Source of the DNA: Alectoria sarmentosa
Lineage: Eukaryota; Ascomycota; Lecanoromycetes; Lecanorales; Parmeliaceae
NCBI GenBank assembly: GCA_009733775.1
Contig: WOGZ01000123.1
Coordinates: forward strand, 1-64,000
Direction of reading: 5' to 3'
DNA: 64,000 nucleotides
Made by a program: the position numbers and the translations under genes. Under the pieces are notes generated by a model. That model was not told the origin of the DNA. It did no database searches and was given only the letters and a program-made list of their open reading frames with translations. The first letter of the stretch is position 1. Each line of letters begins with the position of its first letter. Shown here one piece after another: positions 11,294 through 22,125 of the stretch.

Positions 11294-14282
11294 TCAACTG
11301 AAAATCCTCCTCAGCAGCCCCTTCGCCACCCCGTCCCTTAGCCTTACCCCCCCTTTGTCCTTCTCTCTCTCATCTCTCTCCCTCCTCCCGGCCTCCTTCT
11401 CTCTCTCCCTCTCCCTTCTCCTCCCCTCCCTCGCCCTCCTCGCTGCCTCTTGCGCCTCTTCCAATTCCCGTCTCTTCTTCCTCAACTCCTTCTTCGTCTC
11501 CGCCTCTGCCCTATCCAATTCCTCCCTCTTCATCCTCCGCTCCTTCCTCGCCGCCTCTTCACCAACGTCAGTACTGGCTCTGGGTCTTCGATCCGCAGAG
11601 CGGGCTTTTGACTGGCGCTCGTGACGGGAGGGGGAAGATGCGGTGGTCGAGCGACGGGGTCGAGTGGTGGAGCGTGAAGAGCTTTTGGATGCCTTCTTTT
11701 CGTCATTGATGCGGATGAGCATGCTGGTGTTGGACTCGGCGCGGGGGAGCATGTTGAGGAGTTTCGGCCTGAAAAATGTGGCTTTGCCTTTTTCTTCGGG
11801 TTCTTTGTCCCGCTTGCTAGATCGGCGTTCCGATGTAGGGCGGTCTGAAGACGCCAGACTGTCTTCACCGTGTTTTGGTGACGATGAATGATGTTTACTC
11901 AATCGCTTTTCTTTGGCTTGCTTGAGCAGTTCGTCAACTTCCACAGTTTTGGAGGTGCTGTTGGTGACATCGCTTTCGCGACGTTTGCGCGAGGAGGTGA
12001 AAAGGGGCATGTCCATGCTGCCTTTAGAGGAGGATTTGCTATGCCGCCGCTCGCGCTCCCAGCCTGAGCGGTGGCGGCGTTTTGAGGATGATGGGGAGGG
12101 TGGAGCGATTTCGACAACGTCGGCGGCAGGCTCCCCTTCTTCAAAGACGGCGGTGTCGCTTGCTGTCGGAGCTGAGTCAGGGGCTATTTCAATGACCTCG
12201 GGAACCAGTTCTGCTGGGGCTTGTGGAGCGGCGTCGACGATTGCTGAGGGTGCTTCTGCGGCGTCGTCGGGTGCTGGCTCTTCGGTCGATGCCAGGGATT
12301 CATCCGCTGGTACTTCTGGAGCTGTCTCTGAAGTTGGCTCTTCGACCGCTGGTGGGACTTCCTCTGTTGTTGCCTCCGGGGCTGTCTCTGGAGCTGCCTC
12401 TTCTGCGGTCGGAGAATCTTCCTCTGCTGGTACTTCCGGAGCTGTCTCTGGAGCTGTCTCTGGGGCCATCTCTGGGGCTGTCTCTGGGGCTGTCTCTTCA
12501 GCGGCCAGCGGCACTTCCTCTGCTGATGGATCTACGGCTGCAGGCTCTTCTGCTGTTGTTGATACCGGTTCTTGCTCTGCAGGCGGGTCTTCAGAATTAT
12601 CTTCGGCAGCAGGAGCAGCTTCAATTTGAGCAGCACCCTCGGCAGCTTCGGCTCCTCCTTCAGCGGGAAGTACGGACTCTGCAGGCATAGGTTCTTCGGC
12701 GACAGCTGGCTCTAGTCCCGTGCTTTCATGGTCCTCCAAAACAACTTGATCTACCTCAGCAGATGATGCTTCAGCAACGGCGGCAGTCTCCCCCGCTGAT
12801 GCTTCAGCAGTAGGCGGCTCAACTTCCTTAGCAACTTCTTCGGCAGGTAGTGCTTCAACTTCGGGCTCAGCGGCGGCTGCAGACTGTGCCTCTTCAGGTG
12901 CAGCTTCGACAGGTGTATCATCGCTCTTTGGTTCGGGCTCATCTGGCTTGCTCTCGACGGGTTCGTTTGATACAGGTTTGTCCTCGCTAGATGGTACTTC
13001 GGGAGGAGCCTCTTCCGTCATAGGTGCGTCTGTCGCTTCTACCGAAGCTGCCTCTGTTGAGGCGGATTCGTCGGCTGGTGCTGCGGCAGGAGTGGCTTCA
13101 GCTGGAACTTCGGCTGATGGCTCTTCTTTAGTTGAAGCGTCTTCTAGTGGAGTATCTGCTGGAACGTCTGCTGGAGGAGTTTCTTCTTCCGCAGGCTCAG
13201 CGGAAGCGGCCTCTGCTAGCGCGGGCTCAGGTGGTGTAGGTTCTTCAGAAGCTGTCTCAACTGGTGCAGATTCGGCTGGTGCAGGATCTGATGGCGCGGG
13301 TTCTGCCGGTGAGGATTCTGCAGGAGCAGCCTCTGCAGCTGTTTCTGCCGGCGGCGCATCTCCGGATGATGCGTCAACTGGTGCATTTTTTGACTTCTTG
13401 TTCTTGTCGCCCTTCTTGCGGACCACAGTGTTTTTAGAGGACTTGGACTTTTTATCCTCATCTTTTTCACCGTCCAAGGTGTGCTTCGAAGACTTGGATT
13501 TCTTTGACTCATCTTTTTCTCTGACTAAAACGTTCTTCGACGACTTGCCTTTCTTCGACTTTTTCTCTTTTGGCTTTTCTTCTACAGGCACTTCGGGTGC
13601 AGGAGGCGGCGGCTCCTCAGATATGATTTCCTCTGCCGGCGCCTCTGCCGGTGGCGTATCAGATGCTGGGGTCTCTGCCGCAGCCTCGGGAGCTGCTGGA
13701 GATTCTTCTGGAGCAGGAGCTTCGGGCTCGGCTGCTGGAGCTTCCTTGAGTTCTTCGGGAGCGGTTCCTTCAGCAGCGGCGGCAGAATCGCCTGGGCTCT
13801 CAGCAGGTACTGCAGGTTCCTCTGCTGGAGTAGGATCTGCCGTTGGTTCGTCTGTTTTGGGCTGACTGTCATCAGCTACTACCTCGTCACCTTCAGTAGC
13901 TCCCTCAGCTGGAACGTCGGCTTTTGGAGTTGCAGCTTCGCCTGTATCGGCCTCTATCAATGGAGCGTCAGCAATGGTACATATACAAGCTGTCGAGGCA
14001 CATACCAGGCTCAGTTGGAGGAGTCTCTTCCGAGGCATGCGCTTCAGCCTTTGGCGTATCGTCTTTCTTTTCATCAGCAGGAGCTTTTGGCTCTGGCTCT
14101 GGTTCCGGTGGATATCCGAAGGGATTTGGTGGTGGTATGAGTACCGGTGGTGTAGGTGGTACGAATGTCGGCATCGCTGAGTAGCTCAGATGATGAGTCT
14201 CAATCTTGTGCCAGACATATGGCTGGGGATTGGCGTAAAGAGGCATGTTGGACTGCTTTCTTGACGACGGCGTAGGTTGCAA
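11294..14282 (-). CDS. Large Ala/Pro/Glu-rich protein with coiled-coil C-terminus
   Basis: Predicted 978-residue protein of unknown function. Exons (minus strand) 14282-14006 and 13953-11294. The 52-nt intron is canonical (GTATGT, branch TGCTGAC, acceptor ATAG) and the frame closes exactly. The first exon holds a more conserved-looking proline-rich head (YANPQPYVWHKIETHHLSY, then FVPPTPPVLIPPPNPFGYP). Hundreds of residues of degenerate acidic repeats follow, built on AEE, PAE and ETAPE. A lysine block contains three KKSKSSK units, then comes a Ser/Arg stretch. The last 100 residues are a highly charged Glu/Arg helix likely to form a coiled coil (EELDRAEAETKKELRKKRRE). No transmembrane segment, signal peptide or enzyme motif is visible. 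The biased composition leaves long open frames on the opposite strand, which I reject. Scaffold or cytoskeletal roles are guesses only. Confidence 0.8.
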
Positions 14283-15456
14283 TCAAGAGGAAAAGTGTTC
14301 CGTTTCTCATATATTGCTCTTTGTCTTACAAAGGAGGGGCTAGCATCCCATTGGGTGCTTTACGAAAGGAGGGGCATCAACGAATAAGCACGGGATCTAG
14401 AGTAAGACGGCAGGAGGGTCATAGCTGAGGGAATTGAGGTTGGGTCACGTCGGCGTGCAGAGAAAGACGACGAGCTGGACTATCAGAAGAAGCGAAGGGC
14501 ATGAATGTCTTGAATCCTTCAGAGTGACAGTATAAGAATGAACGAGACAGAGAAGAAAGCCATGCACCATCTCTTGAAAAATGATAAAGTATTGACTCAA
14601 AAAGTTGCATCTTGTCCAGGTGATAAGAGTTGGGGGACCAATTGGAGCCACGTCAATGAGTAAGTCCTTAACATGAAAGCAGGTAAAGGCCGGCACGAAG
14701 AGGTCGAGCTAGCCATCTCTCATTAGACCCTTCTAGCCTCTGCACAAGTACTGCATGTCGGTATCTGCTCTGTATGGCTCTTGACGATGAGAATGCTTCA
14801 CCCCGTGAGTTCGCTGCAGGTTGGTGGCCGCTTGCTGCCCAACGTCCGTGATTCGAGCATGCACTAGAGGCACATTTCTGCAGAAGCAGAAGCAGGATCA
14901 GGATGATGCATGATCGTAAGCCTCACGATTTGACAGTTTCACTGCACGGACGTTAGAGATGAAGAAGCAATTAAACGCCTGCGACGAGTATCGAGAGAGA
15001 AAAGTGAGGCTGTTTCATCAAGGCTGATGGCTGCTTTCACAATCCAGGGCCAGCCAGCAGGGGAAGGTGGCAGGGCCAAAGTTCGGGCCCAGCCGCCACG
15101 CCTTGCAGGGCCCGTTGGCCACCCGGACCTCGGGACTCCGGAAGCCCGCATTCGGCGCCTAGAGTCGAGATTCTTGGGGCATGCTGATGATTGATGATTG
15201 ATGATTGATGCATGCTCTCCGTCTTTGGACTACAATCCTCTTCCTCGGATGTTGTCATCTCCTATAGCATATTTACTCACCAATCGCTCGCTTGCTAATG
15301 GAAAACGGTTTACTTGTTATTGGGGTACGATAAATCTGGTAGCCGCCAAATCCAGAAACAAGCAGGATCGACCAAGAGCACATGATACCCGCGGCATCGA
15401 TGCGATCACACGAGGCCCTCACAGCGGTGGCATGACACTCGGAAGACCGAGTATCG
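14283..15456. other. Divergent intergenic region
   Basis: About 1.2 kb between the starts of the Ala/Pro/Glu-rich gene (-) and the DUF3253 gene (+). It contains a short tandem repeat of about 7 nt (tgatgat/tgatgat) at 15185-15211. No gene recognised; the short frames on both strands overlap and lack protein character. Confidence 0.5.
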
Positions 15457-15768
15457 ATGGCTGAGGCAACGTTCGCCCATCGAGACATTCTCAACGCCCA
15501 CCTCGATAACCTGCTGTCCTCTAGAGAGTACCCAAAGACCATTTGTCCATCCGAAGTCCCCAGGGCCTTGACGGCCGCAGAGCTCGGATCCTGTGGTGCT
15601 TCCGACTGGCGAAGTCTCATGCCAGCCATTCGCGAGATACTTTGGAACATGAGAGAGAAGGGAAAGGTGGAGATACTTCAAAAGGGATCGGTCGTGCCTG
15701 AGGGAATTGAATTGGCCGATCTCAAAGGTCCAATACGCGCAAGAAAGATCCTTTCAGCCCATAGATGA
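15457..15768 (+). CDS. DUF3253 family small protein
   Basis: Single-exon protein of 103 residues. The order of features matches the DUF3253 family: a start with conserved YPKTICPSEVPRAL, then DWRSLMPAIREILWNM, then KGKVEILQKGSVV and LKGPIRARK. The pattern looks like a small winged-helix fold, which I infer rather than see. These proteins occur in bacteria and fungi without a settled function. No signal peptide or membrane segment. It stands alone between a long divergent spacer and the dioxygenase gene. Confidence 0.75.
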   Translation: MAEATFAHRDILNAHLDNLLSSREYPKTICPSEVPRALTAAELGSCGASDWRSLMPAIREILWNMREKGKVEILQKGSVVPEGIELADLKGPIRARKILSAHR

Positions 15769-16030
15769 GCTGAAGGAAGATTCACACTCTGTCGAGAACT
15801 TTCGCGACAAGTCCTAAAGCCCCTCATCAAGCATGACAAGTCTACATACTTTTCGATCTAACATCCTCGTCCGCCCAGGCAACGATGATCACGTGTGTCA
15901 TCTTATTGCACAGCCTCATCATTTTTATATCCATTCAACACTCTTTTCCCCCACTTCTTCCTATTCTATTTATTTGCTTAAAATACTTGTCCTTTGCTGG
16001 GTGTGCAATTAAACATACGGTCACACCACA

Positions 16031-16810
16031 ATGGCAACTCCCCACGATTTCCTGTTAGGCCCAGGTCCAAGAGTCCGAAAAGGCGACGTGGACTTCAGGT
16101 ATACCGAGCTATCGGAATATGAGGGCCGCTATGCTACAGTCCTCGACAACGTACTCACCAAAGAAGAATGCGATACACTCGTTCGGGCTGCTGAAGCTCA
16201 GAGCAATGGCACCTGGGAGCAAGCCATGATCAACATCGGAGGAGGCGCGCAAGCATTAATGACAGATTCACGAGACTGCGGCCGCATCATCTGGGATGAC
16301 AGCGAGGTGGTCGAGAGAATCTGGTCGAGGGTCAAGGGTTCGGTGCCAGAGATCGAATACTTAAAGGGCATGGCCAGAGTCACGGGGAACGGGCCAGTCA
16401 AACGGGGCGAGACGTGGAAGATGACGAGATTGAATGAACGCATGCGATTTCTCAAGTATGGTGAGGGGCAGTACTTCAAGCGTACGTGTCATCTATAACG
16501 ATTGACTCTATATGCACTGACTCTTTCAGCACACCACGATGGCTGCTATGTGACTCCAGACGGCCAAGAGATCTCCTTCTACACCCTCCATCTTTACCTC
16601 AACGAGTCAACCCCCGAAAACAAGCTTGAAGGCGGAGCGACGACCTTCCACTCACATGACATGCAACGATCGTTAGATGTAGACCCGAAGGTCGGCAGGG
16701 TATTAATTTTCCAGCACCGAGACCTCTTGCACTCAGGCGCAGATGTCACACGCGGCATCAAGCTAACTTTGCGAACGGATCTGATGTACGTATCAGGGTC
16801 TGGAGTGTGA
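16031..16810 (+). CDS. Prolyl 4-hydroxylase-like 2OG-Fe(II) dioxygenase
   Basis: Non-haem iron oxygenase using 2-oxoglutarate, 243 residues. Exons 16031-16481 and 16530-16810. The 48-nt intron has donor GTACGT, branch CACTGAC and acceptor TTTCAG, and splicing rebuilds QYFKPHHDG. The double-stranded beta-helix core carries the iron ligands His152 and Asp154 (HHD) and a distal His218 (DLLHSGADVTRG). Arg225 or Lys228 is positioned to bind the 2-oxoglutarate carboxylate. RMRFLKYGEGQYF before the HxD is typical of the P4Hc domain. No signal peptide, so it is probably cytosolic or nuclear rather than a collagen-type enzyme. The substrate is unknown; related fungal enzymes are annotated only by domain. 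Confidence 0.87.
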
Positions 16811-17135
16811 TCTGAACGACATACGAGGTTTTCTCGCAATATGAATAGAATACAAGCTATGAGGTCTATGAACGGTGTGTAGGCCGTTTATGTTTTAGCG
16901 TCAAGATACGCTAAGCCTAATACCGTGAAACTACAGGAACAGGGGGGAGCAAAGGTCTGAGCTGCGTGTATTGTACAGAGAAGCCCCTGCTGGATGAAAG
17001 TTTGTACAGAACAATGGAGGAGTAGATAGATAGCCCATTACCCAAACCAAATTGTACATACCTATTAACGCCCACGCTCAATGCTCTCTCGATACCATGC
17101 AAACCCTATCCTGTATACCGCTCGTCCCATCCCTC
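16811..17135. other. Convergent intergenic region
   Basis: Short space between the 3' ends of the dioxygenase gene (+) and ERV1 (-). No gene seen. Confidence 0.5.
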
Positions 17136-17803
17136 CTAATCACACCTCCCATCCCCCCACCCCGTCCTCCACCTCTCCTCCCACCTCACACACTCAAACT
17201 CCCGTTTCCCCAATTTCCGATTGACCTCATTATGCGCCTCGCACATCCACCTCCCCAGCCCCTCCCTCCCCTCAACCCTCGGCGCATTCCCCCGTCGTCC
17301 CATCCACTCCTGGAAGTCTTCCGCGCACGTCCAGCACGGATACAGCCGCGAAAACAGCGCCAGGAACTGTTTCATCTCCGATTGCTGAGAGGGAGAAGCG
17401 GCGTGAGGGTAGGATGCGGAGAGGGTGTGCAGGAACGTCCAGGTGGAGCGGCCGAGCGCTTCGACGTCGGGGGGGCAGTCGGCGGGCGGCTCATGGGTAT
17501 AGGCGGAAGATGTGAAGGTTGCGGGGAGGGTTGTGGTTGGGCTGCTGGCGGCGGTGTCCTTTTTGATCATGGCGGCCCAGGAGGCGACGGAGGTGCAGGA
17601 GCGGCAGCTAGAGCGGCAGTCAGATCACCACATCCATTGGTATGTCTGCTGGTTGCATGAGGCCCAGCTGAGACTTACGGCTTGCCATCTTTGCCCAGGA
17701 CTACGCCCTTGGGGAGCGCTTTCTTCTCCGGAGCTGCTGGGTCTTCGGACTCTGTTGTGTGTTTCCTATCCTTCTTTTGTACATCGCTGAAGAACTTATC
17801 CAT
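17136..17803 (-). CDS. ERV1: Mitochondrial FAD-linked sulfhydryl oxidase Erv1
   Basis: Intermembrane-space enzyme that reoxidises Mia40 and passes electrons to cytochrome c or oxygen during disulfide-dependent import. Exons (minus) 17803-17679 and 17607-17136; intron 71 nt (GTAAGT..CTAG). The protein has 198 residues against 189 in yeast. It carries the shuttle cysteine pair CRSC at 43-46, the active site YPCWTC (Cys133, Cys136), the FAD helix REGLGRWMCEAHNEVNRKL, and a structural pair Cys164/Cys181. LPKGVVLGKDGKP before the shuttle pair is typical of the family. I chose the ATG at 17803 (MDKFFSDVQKKD). The frame stays open to an ATG at 17986, which would overlap the divergent HEM4 start. That longer form adds a 61-residue hydrophobic/Arg-containing N-terminus. 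Confidence 0.93.
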
Positions 17804-17976
17804 GCTCTTGCCAATATCGGGTCGCCGAAAGCTTCCTCTGACAACACTTGATAGCTCGTCGCTGCCGGCTAAACTTCGGCACCTCGTCTCCGCAAAAAGT
17901 AACAATGCCATGCCTCTCGTCGAAAGAAACGGCCCTAACATCCCCATAGCTTCAATACCCTTGCCATACTTCAGTA

Positions 17977-18948
17977 ATGTCGTCAAGCCTCACTGATCCC
18001 CCTCTCGGACCTCCAATACCAATCCTCCTCCTCAAATCCCCGTCCCCTACCCCCGCCTCCGACGCCTACACCCTCCACCTAACCCCACCCTTCTACCCGC
18101 ACTTCGTCCCCGTCCTATCTCACACCCTTCTCCCGGACCCCCTTATAAAACTCCTCCTCACGCATTTCACCCCCAACCCTTCCCCTACCCACCTGCCAGA
18201 CCCCAAACCTTTCCCTTATGGCGCCTTGATATTCACATCGCAGCGCTCAGTCGCTGCGTTCGCTTCGGCGCTAAATGCGCCGCAGGTGGTGAAAACTAAG
18301 GAGAGGCTAGCCGAGGGACTGAGTAATAGTAGGGTACGAATGTATGTGGTGGGATCGGCGACGGAGAGGGCGCTGAGGGCGGTGCGGGATGAGAGGTGTG
18401 CTGGCTGTGGGATCTATGGGGGTGAGAAGGCGGGGAATGGGGAGATGCTTGCTAGGATCATTCTGGGTGAGGGTGAAGGGGAGGGTACGGAAGGCAGGAG
18501 GAAGAAGCCGGTGCTGTTTCTCGTGGGTGAGAAGAGGAGGGATATCATACCACGCATGCTAATGGATCCGGAACTGCCAGAGAACGAAAGGATACAAGTT
18601 GATGAGATGGAGGTGTATAAGACAGAGGAGCTTGAAGAATTTGAGTTTCACTTCACGCATGTGCTAGCCCAAACGAAACCCGAGACGGTAAGGTGGGTCG
18701 TTGTCTTCTCGCCTACGGCCGGGAAAGGAATGTTGAGAGGTCTGGGATGGCTCAACAAGACCAGTGAGAGGTCAAAGGCTTCTATAGTGGACCCGAATAG
18801 GAGGACGTTCGTGGCCTGTATTGGGCCGACGACAAGAGATTATCTGGTGCAGGAATTTGGGTTTAGGCCTGATGTGGTTGCGAAAAAGCCGAGTCCACAG
18901 GGTGTGAAGGAGGGGATCGAAGACTTCATGAAGGAGAGGGGGCTATGA
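17977..18948 (+). CDS. HEM4: Uroporphyrinogen-III synthase
   Basis: Closes and inverts hydroxymethylbilane to uroporphyrinogen III in haem synthesis, in the cytosol; 323 residues in one exon. Hem4 hallmarks: an N-terminal ILLLKSPSP strand, the YGALIFTSQRSVAAFASAL stretch, RMYVVGSATERALRAV, the second-domain VLFLVGEKRRDIIPRML, and the C-terminal pattern VVVFSPTAGKGMLRG, then FVACIGPTTRDYL and KPSPQGVKEGIEDF. It diverges from ERV1 with 173 bp between the chosen start codons, so the two may share a promoter. Haem and cytochrome c electron transfer give a loose functional link with Erv1. Confidence 0.92.
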   Translation: MSSSLTDPPLGPPIPILLLKSPSPTPASDAYTLHLTPPFYPHFVPVLSHTLLPDPLIKLLLTHFTPNPSPTHLPDPKPFPYGALIFTSQRSVAAFASALNAPQVVKTKERLAEGLSNSRVRMYVVGSATERALRAVRDERCAGCGIYGGEKAGNGEMLARIILGEGEGEGTEGRRKKPVLFLVGEKRRDIIPRMLMDPELPENERIQVDEMEVYKTEELEEFEFHFTHVLAQTKPETVRWVVVFSPTAGKGMLRGLGWLNKTSERSKASIVDPNRRTFVACIGPTTRDYLVQEFGFRPDVVAKKPSPQGVKEGIEDFMKERGL

Positions 18949-19237
18949 GCACCATCGGTGAAAAAAAAAACGATTAATCGAATGCTGAAGCTATATCGCT
19001 ATCCTTCTTTTAACGTGCCTCCGTGTACAAGCACACAGCCACTCAAGCCGAGAATCAAGATGTTAAGGAAAGTCCACATATGCACGCGGATGCTCGAAGA
19101 CACATCGCCTAGGGCCGGCTCTTTAGCACCGCATAATATCGGAAGAGCCACATCTGTCGTCACCAGCCGACATGTGACAGCCAGGCATGATTATGTCTTG
19201 TAATGTCCAAATCATGATGTCCAAACATTAAAGAATC
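18949..19237. other. Convergent spacer with A-tract
   Basis: Between HEM4 (+) and the MAP kinase (-). It starts with an uninterrupted A run at about 18961-18970, just after the HEM4 stop codon. No gene seen. Confidence 0.5.
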
Positions 19238-20508
19238 CTATCTCATGATTTCTGCAAAGATCAATTCTGCATTGCGGTTAGCAACGAAGCAGTAGAAGGA
19301 TGATTGACAGCCTACGTTTCAATTCCTCCTTGGTCAGCGTATCTTTGTTCTTGTCGAAATCGAAGAACTCCTCTGGGATGGCTTCTGCGGTTGGCTCGTC
19401 TTCTGGATCATGATATGGCTCCAGGTAAGGGTGCCTCAGCGCCTCTTCGACGGTGATTCTTTTTACAGGATTGAATGCGAGAAGCTTCTCTAACAAGTCC
19501 AGGGCAAGATCGGAGGTCTTGGGGAACATTGCTTTCATAGGAATCTTCTTCTTGAATGGTAGAGAGCGGATGTATTCCCGAGCACGTCGAGACTTGATGC
19601 CATAGTAGTCTTCCATAGTTGGGGTCCCGAGCACGTCGAGGATGAGTGTCAATTGGTGATGGTCTGACGTGTGTTAGTAGTACTGGAGGAGAGCCACGCG
19701 GTAGATACTTACAATCCTTTCCGGGGAACAGAGGCTTGCCGTTTAACATCTCAGCCAAAATGCATCCCACACTCCATACATCGATGGCTTTCGTGTATTC
19801 TTTGAACGTGAGCATAATCTCGGGCGCACGGTACCATCTCGTTGCGACGTATTCAGTCATGAATCCTGAATTATCTTCGGTAGATGCTGCAGATCTAGCA
19901 AGTCCAAAATCACAGACCTTCAAATCGCAGTTGGCATTGAGCAAAAGGTTCGAGGGCTTGAGATCGCGGTGGAGGACATTCGCTGAATGCATGGCCTTCA
20001 AAGCACGTAGCGTCTGATAGATAAAGTATTGGCAATGATCGTCGGACAAGTCTTGAGTGCGAATGACACGGTGCATGTCTGTCTCCATAAGCTCCTTGGA
20101 GGGGATTAGCACAGGGCTTACCCGCCACAGCCAGCCATGCTTACCTGAATTAGATATACTTCTGAAAAGGTCTCGTAGTTCCTTGGCTTCTGGATGTCAA
20201 GGATAGAGATGATGTTCTCGTGGTTGAAGTAACGCAGCAGCTTCATCTCTCGTAATGTACGGAGGCAAAACATGGAGTGGTCGAAAGGGGTAATCTTTTT
20301 GATTGCTACTTTCTGGCCTGAAGGTTTGTGGAGCGCAGAACTTCTGAAAATCAGTACATGCTGTCTCATAACCCTCTCGTCGTACGATGCCTTACCATAC
20401 AACGCCATAGGCACCCTCTCCAACGACATCTTGAACGTCATATTGATCAGAGACATTGAACGAGATCTTTCTGGACCCGCCTGGGGGCGCTGGTTGCTGA
20501 CGTGACAT
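19238..20508 (-). CDS. PMK1: MAP kinase, Fus3/Kss1/Pmk1 (TEY) type
   Basis: Serine/threonine kinase of the mating, invasive growth and appressorium pathway; 355 residues. Five exons (minus): 20508-20396, 20340-20145, 20094-19713, 19663-19316, 19266-19238. All frames close. The sequence is nearly identical to known fungal Pmk1/Fmk1 proteins. It has the glycine loop GEGAYG at 30-35, ATP lysine Lys52 (VAIKK), catalytic HRDLKPSN, CDFGLAR, the dual-phosphorylation loop with TEY near residue 182, and ATRWYRAPEIML. The tail ends in EELKQLIFAEIMR. The common-docking acidic patch is EPYHDPEDEP. Intron 3 carries a perfect TACTAAC branch. Intron 1 ends in a tandem acceptor (CAG then AAG); only the distal AAG gives the conserved VVCSALHKPSGQ. 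Confidence 0.96.
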
Positions 20509-22125
20509 TGCGCGTTGCTAAGTCGGACTTCACAAAAGTTGATCGCGAGGAGGAGAGTAGTTGTGTTAAGGTGTACGTCTAGAATGCGCCGTTGAGGTTT
20601 AGGTGGTACCGCTGTAGGAATAGAGGAGTCAGTCAAATTAGCCCTCAATAATTTCTGGTAAGGTGTGAGGGTACTATGCTTTCCAAGCAACATGTAGGAT
20701 GTTGGGTCGTAGAGGACTATGAAGCATCACAATGATGCATTGAGAAATCCAGGGCTAGAATCTTGAATGCACTAAAGTGACGTAGGGTACGAAAGGCAAA
20801 ACAGATCTTGCAACAGATGTCGGCGCCATCTCTCCAACAAGCGGCCAAGAGCAATATTCAAACCGGCGGCGGTCCCGTTTGAGGAATTGAATTCAGATGG
20901 CGACATTTCAGCTCACCTTGTGTAACAAATATGTAGACTCTTACTGATGCCCTCCTTCTCAAAACGGCCACGGCAAGCTCCGAGTATTTTTAGACGGAAG
21001 CTGTAATGTCGGCAGGTGCTCGGTCGTTTTCGGTGCGGGGCCTTTCTATACCAGGTTCTCGAAGCGGTATGGGAGGTGGGTGGTGTTTCAACTCTTGAGA
21101 ATGAATACGAATCGCTCTCTTAAACGATAGATGAGTATTTAACGGTTTCTAAAAGGATATCGGAAGTCGTAGTTGTCGGAGGTAGCTGAGAAGGCTGAGG
21201 CTCTGGGGCTGAAGTTTGGGGAACGGCAAAGGGTCAGAAGCTAAATGCACTTCGTCAGTCGGTACTTAGAGACCGTTTCCTTCGAGTTTTGGCGTGCAGC
21301 GTGAGAAGAAGTGAGGCTGAAGGGAAGGATTCTGGTACCTTTCTTTGTACTGCCTTCAGCGTGAACCCCACCAATCAGCTCCGGGCTATATCTCCAAACC
21401 TGAAACCTTTGAGCAGCTTGAAGCAGCCGGAGGCGCGCAGCACTACTGCAGTAAGACTCTGACTCTGTAACGGAGCCTCGTTGTTTCAGAGTCGTTGCAG
21501 TGGTGGTTAGCAGACTGAGTCAGGTACACAAAAAGGCGGCGTCTACGCATGGCGCTAGTGGTGGGGAATGTCCAAAAATGGCTGGTCAGAAATGCACGGA
21601 ATTAAGCGCCGCATTGCCGGTCAAACGAGTGACACAGACTCAGAGCAGTGCTGGCTTACTCTACACTATTCTACTTTTCAAAATTGTAGGAGATACTATG
21701 GGGTGTTTGAGTGAGGAAGAAAAACATAGAGACAGAGAGAGACCATCATCCTATGGCTCAAGTAATAATACTTGTCTATCGTGCCAGGAGGGACAGATCT
21801 CGGCGCAGACGAGAATCCTCGGACAGATCTCCTCGCCGAACAGTTTGTTGTTTTGTGGTAGCGAGCTTTTGAAATTAGGGGAACCTTATCATTGCCATGA
21901 GGTCAAATTTGGCTTTCCTAGATATAGCATGACTATTCGATTGTTCAATATGTGACGGTGTCATCAAGGTGACGTGCTAAACGATCCCCGAGAGTCCCAG
22001 ACGTTGGCGGGGAACCATGTAACTGGCACTGATGCCCACTTTTTGAGTCAGCAGCAAGCGCTCCATACATGATGTTAGGCCAGGTTTTACTGGAATGAAC
22101 TCAAAAATCCTTCGGGTTCATTCAT
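20509..22125. other. Long spacer upstream of the MAP kinase
   Basis: About 1.6 kb between the MAP kinase start and the SEC24 stop, both on the minus strand. It should hold the kinase promoter and 5' leader. A 151-codon frame at 21500-21955 has no recognisable content. A 10-nt word ggacagatct is repeated at 21791 and 21821. Confidence 0.5.

Noticed and set aside
11913..13865. Two long plus-strand frames (238 and 305 codons) rich in Ser, Gly and Ala
   Set aside because: They are the mirror image of the Ala/Glu/Pro repeats of the minus-strand gene, which has a proper intron and conserved ends. Their composition is simply the complement of GCx/GAx codons.
21791..21830. Repeated ggacagatct word 30 bp apart
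   Set aside because: Only 10 bp long, without supporting structure; can occur by chance in 64 kb.
21500..21955. 151-codon frame in the MAP kinase upstream region
   Set aside because: No similarity, no splice or start context, mixed composition; more likely chance within a long promoter.
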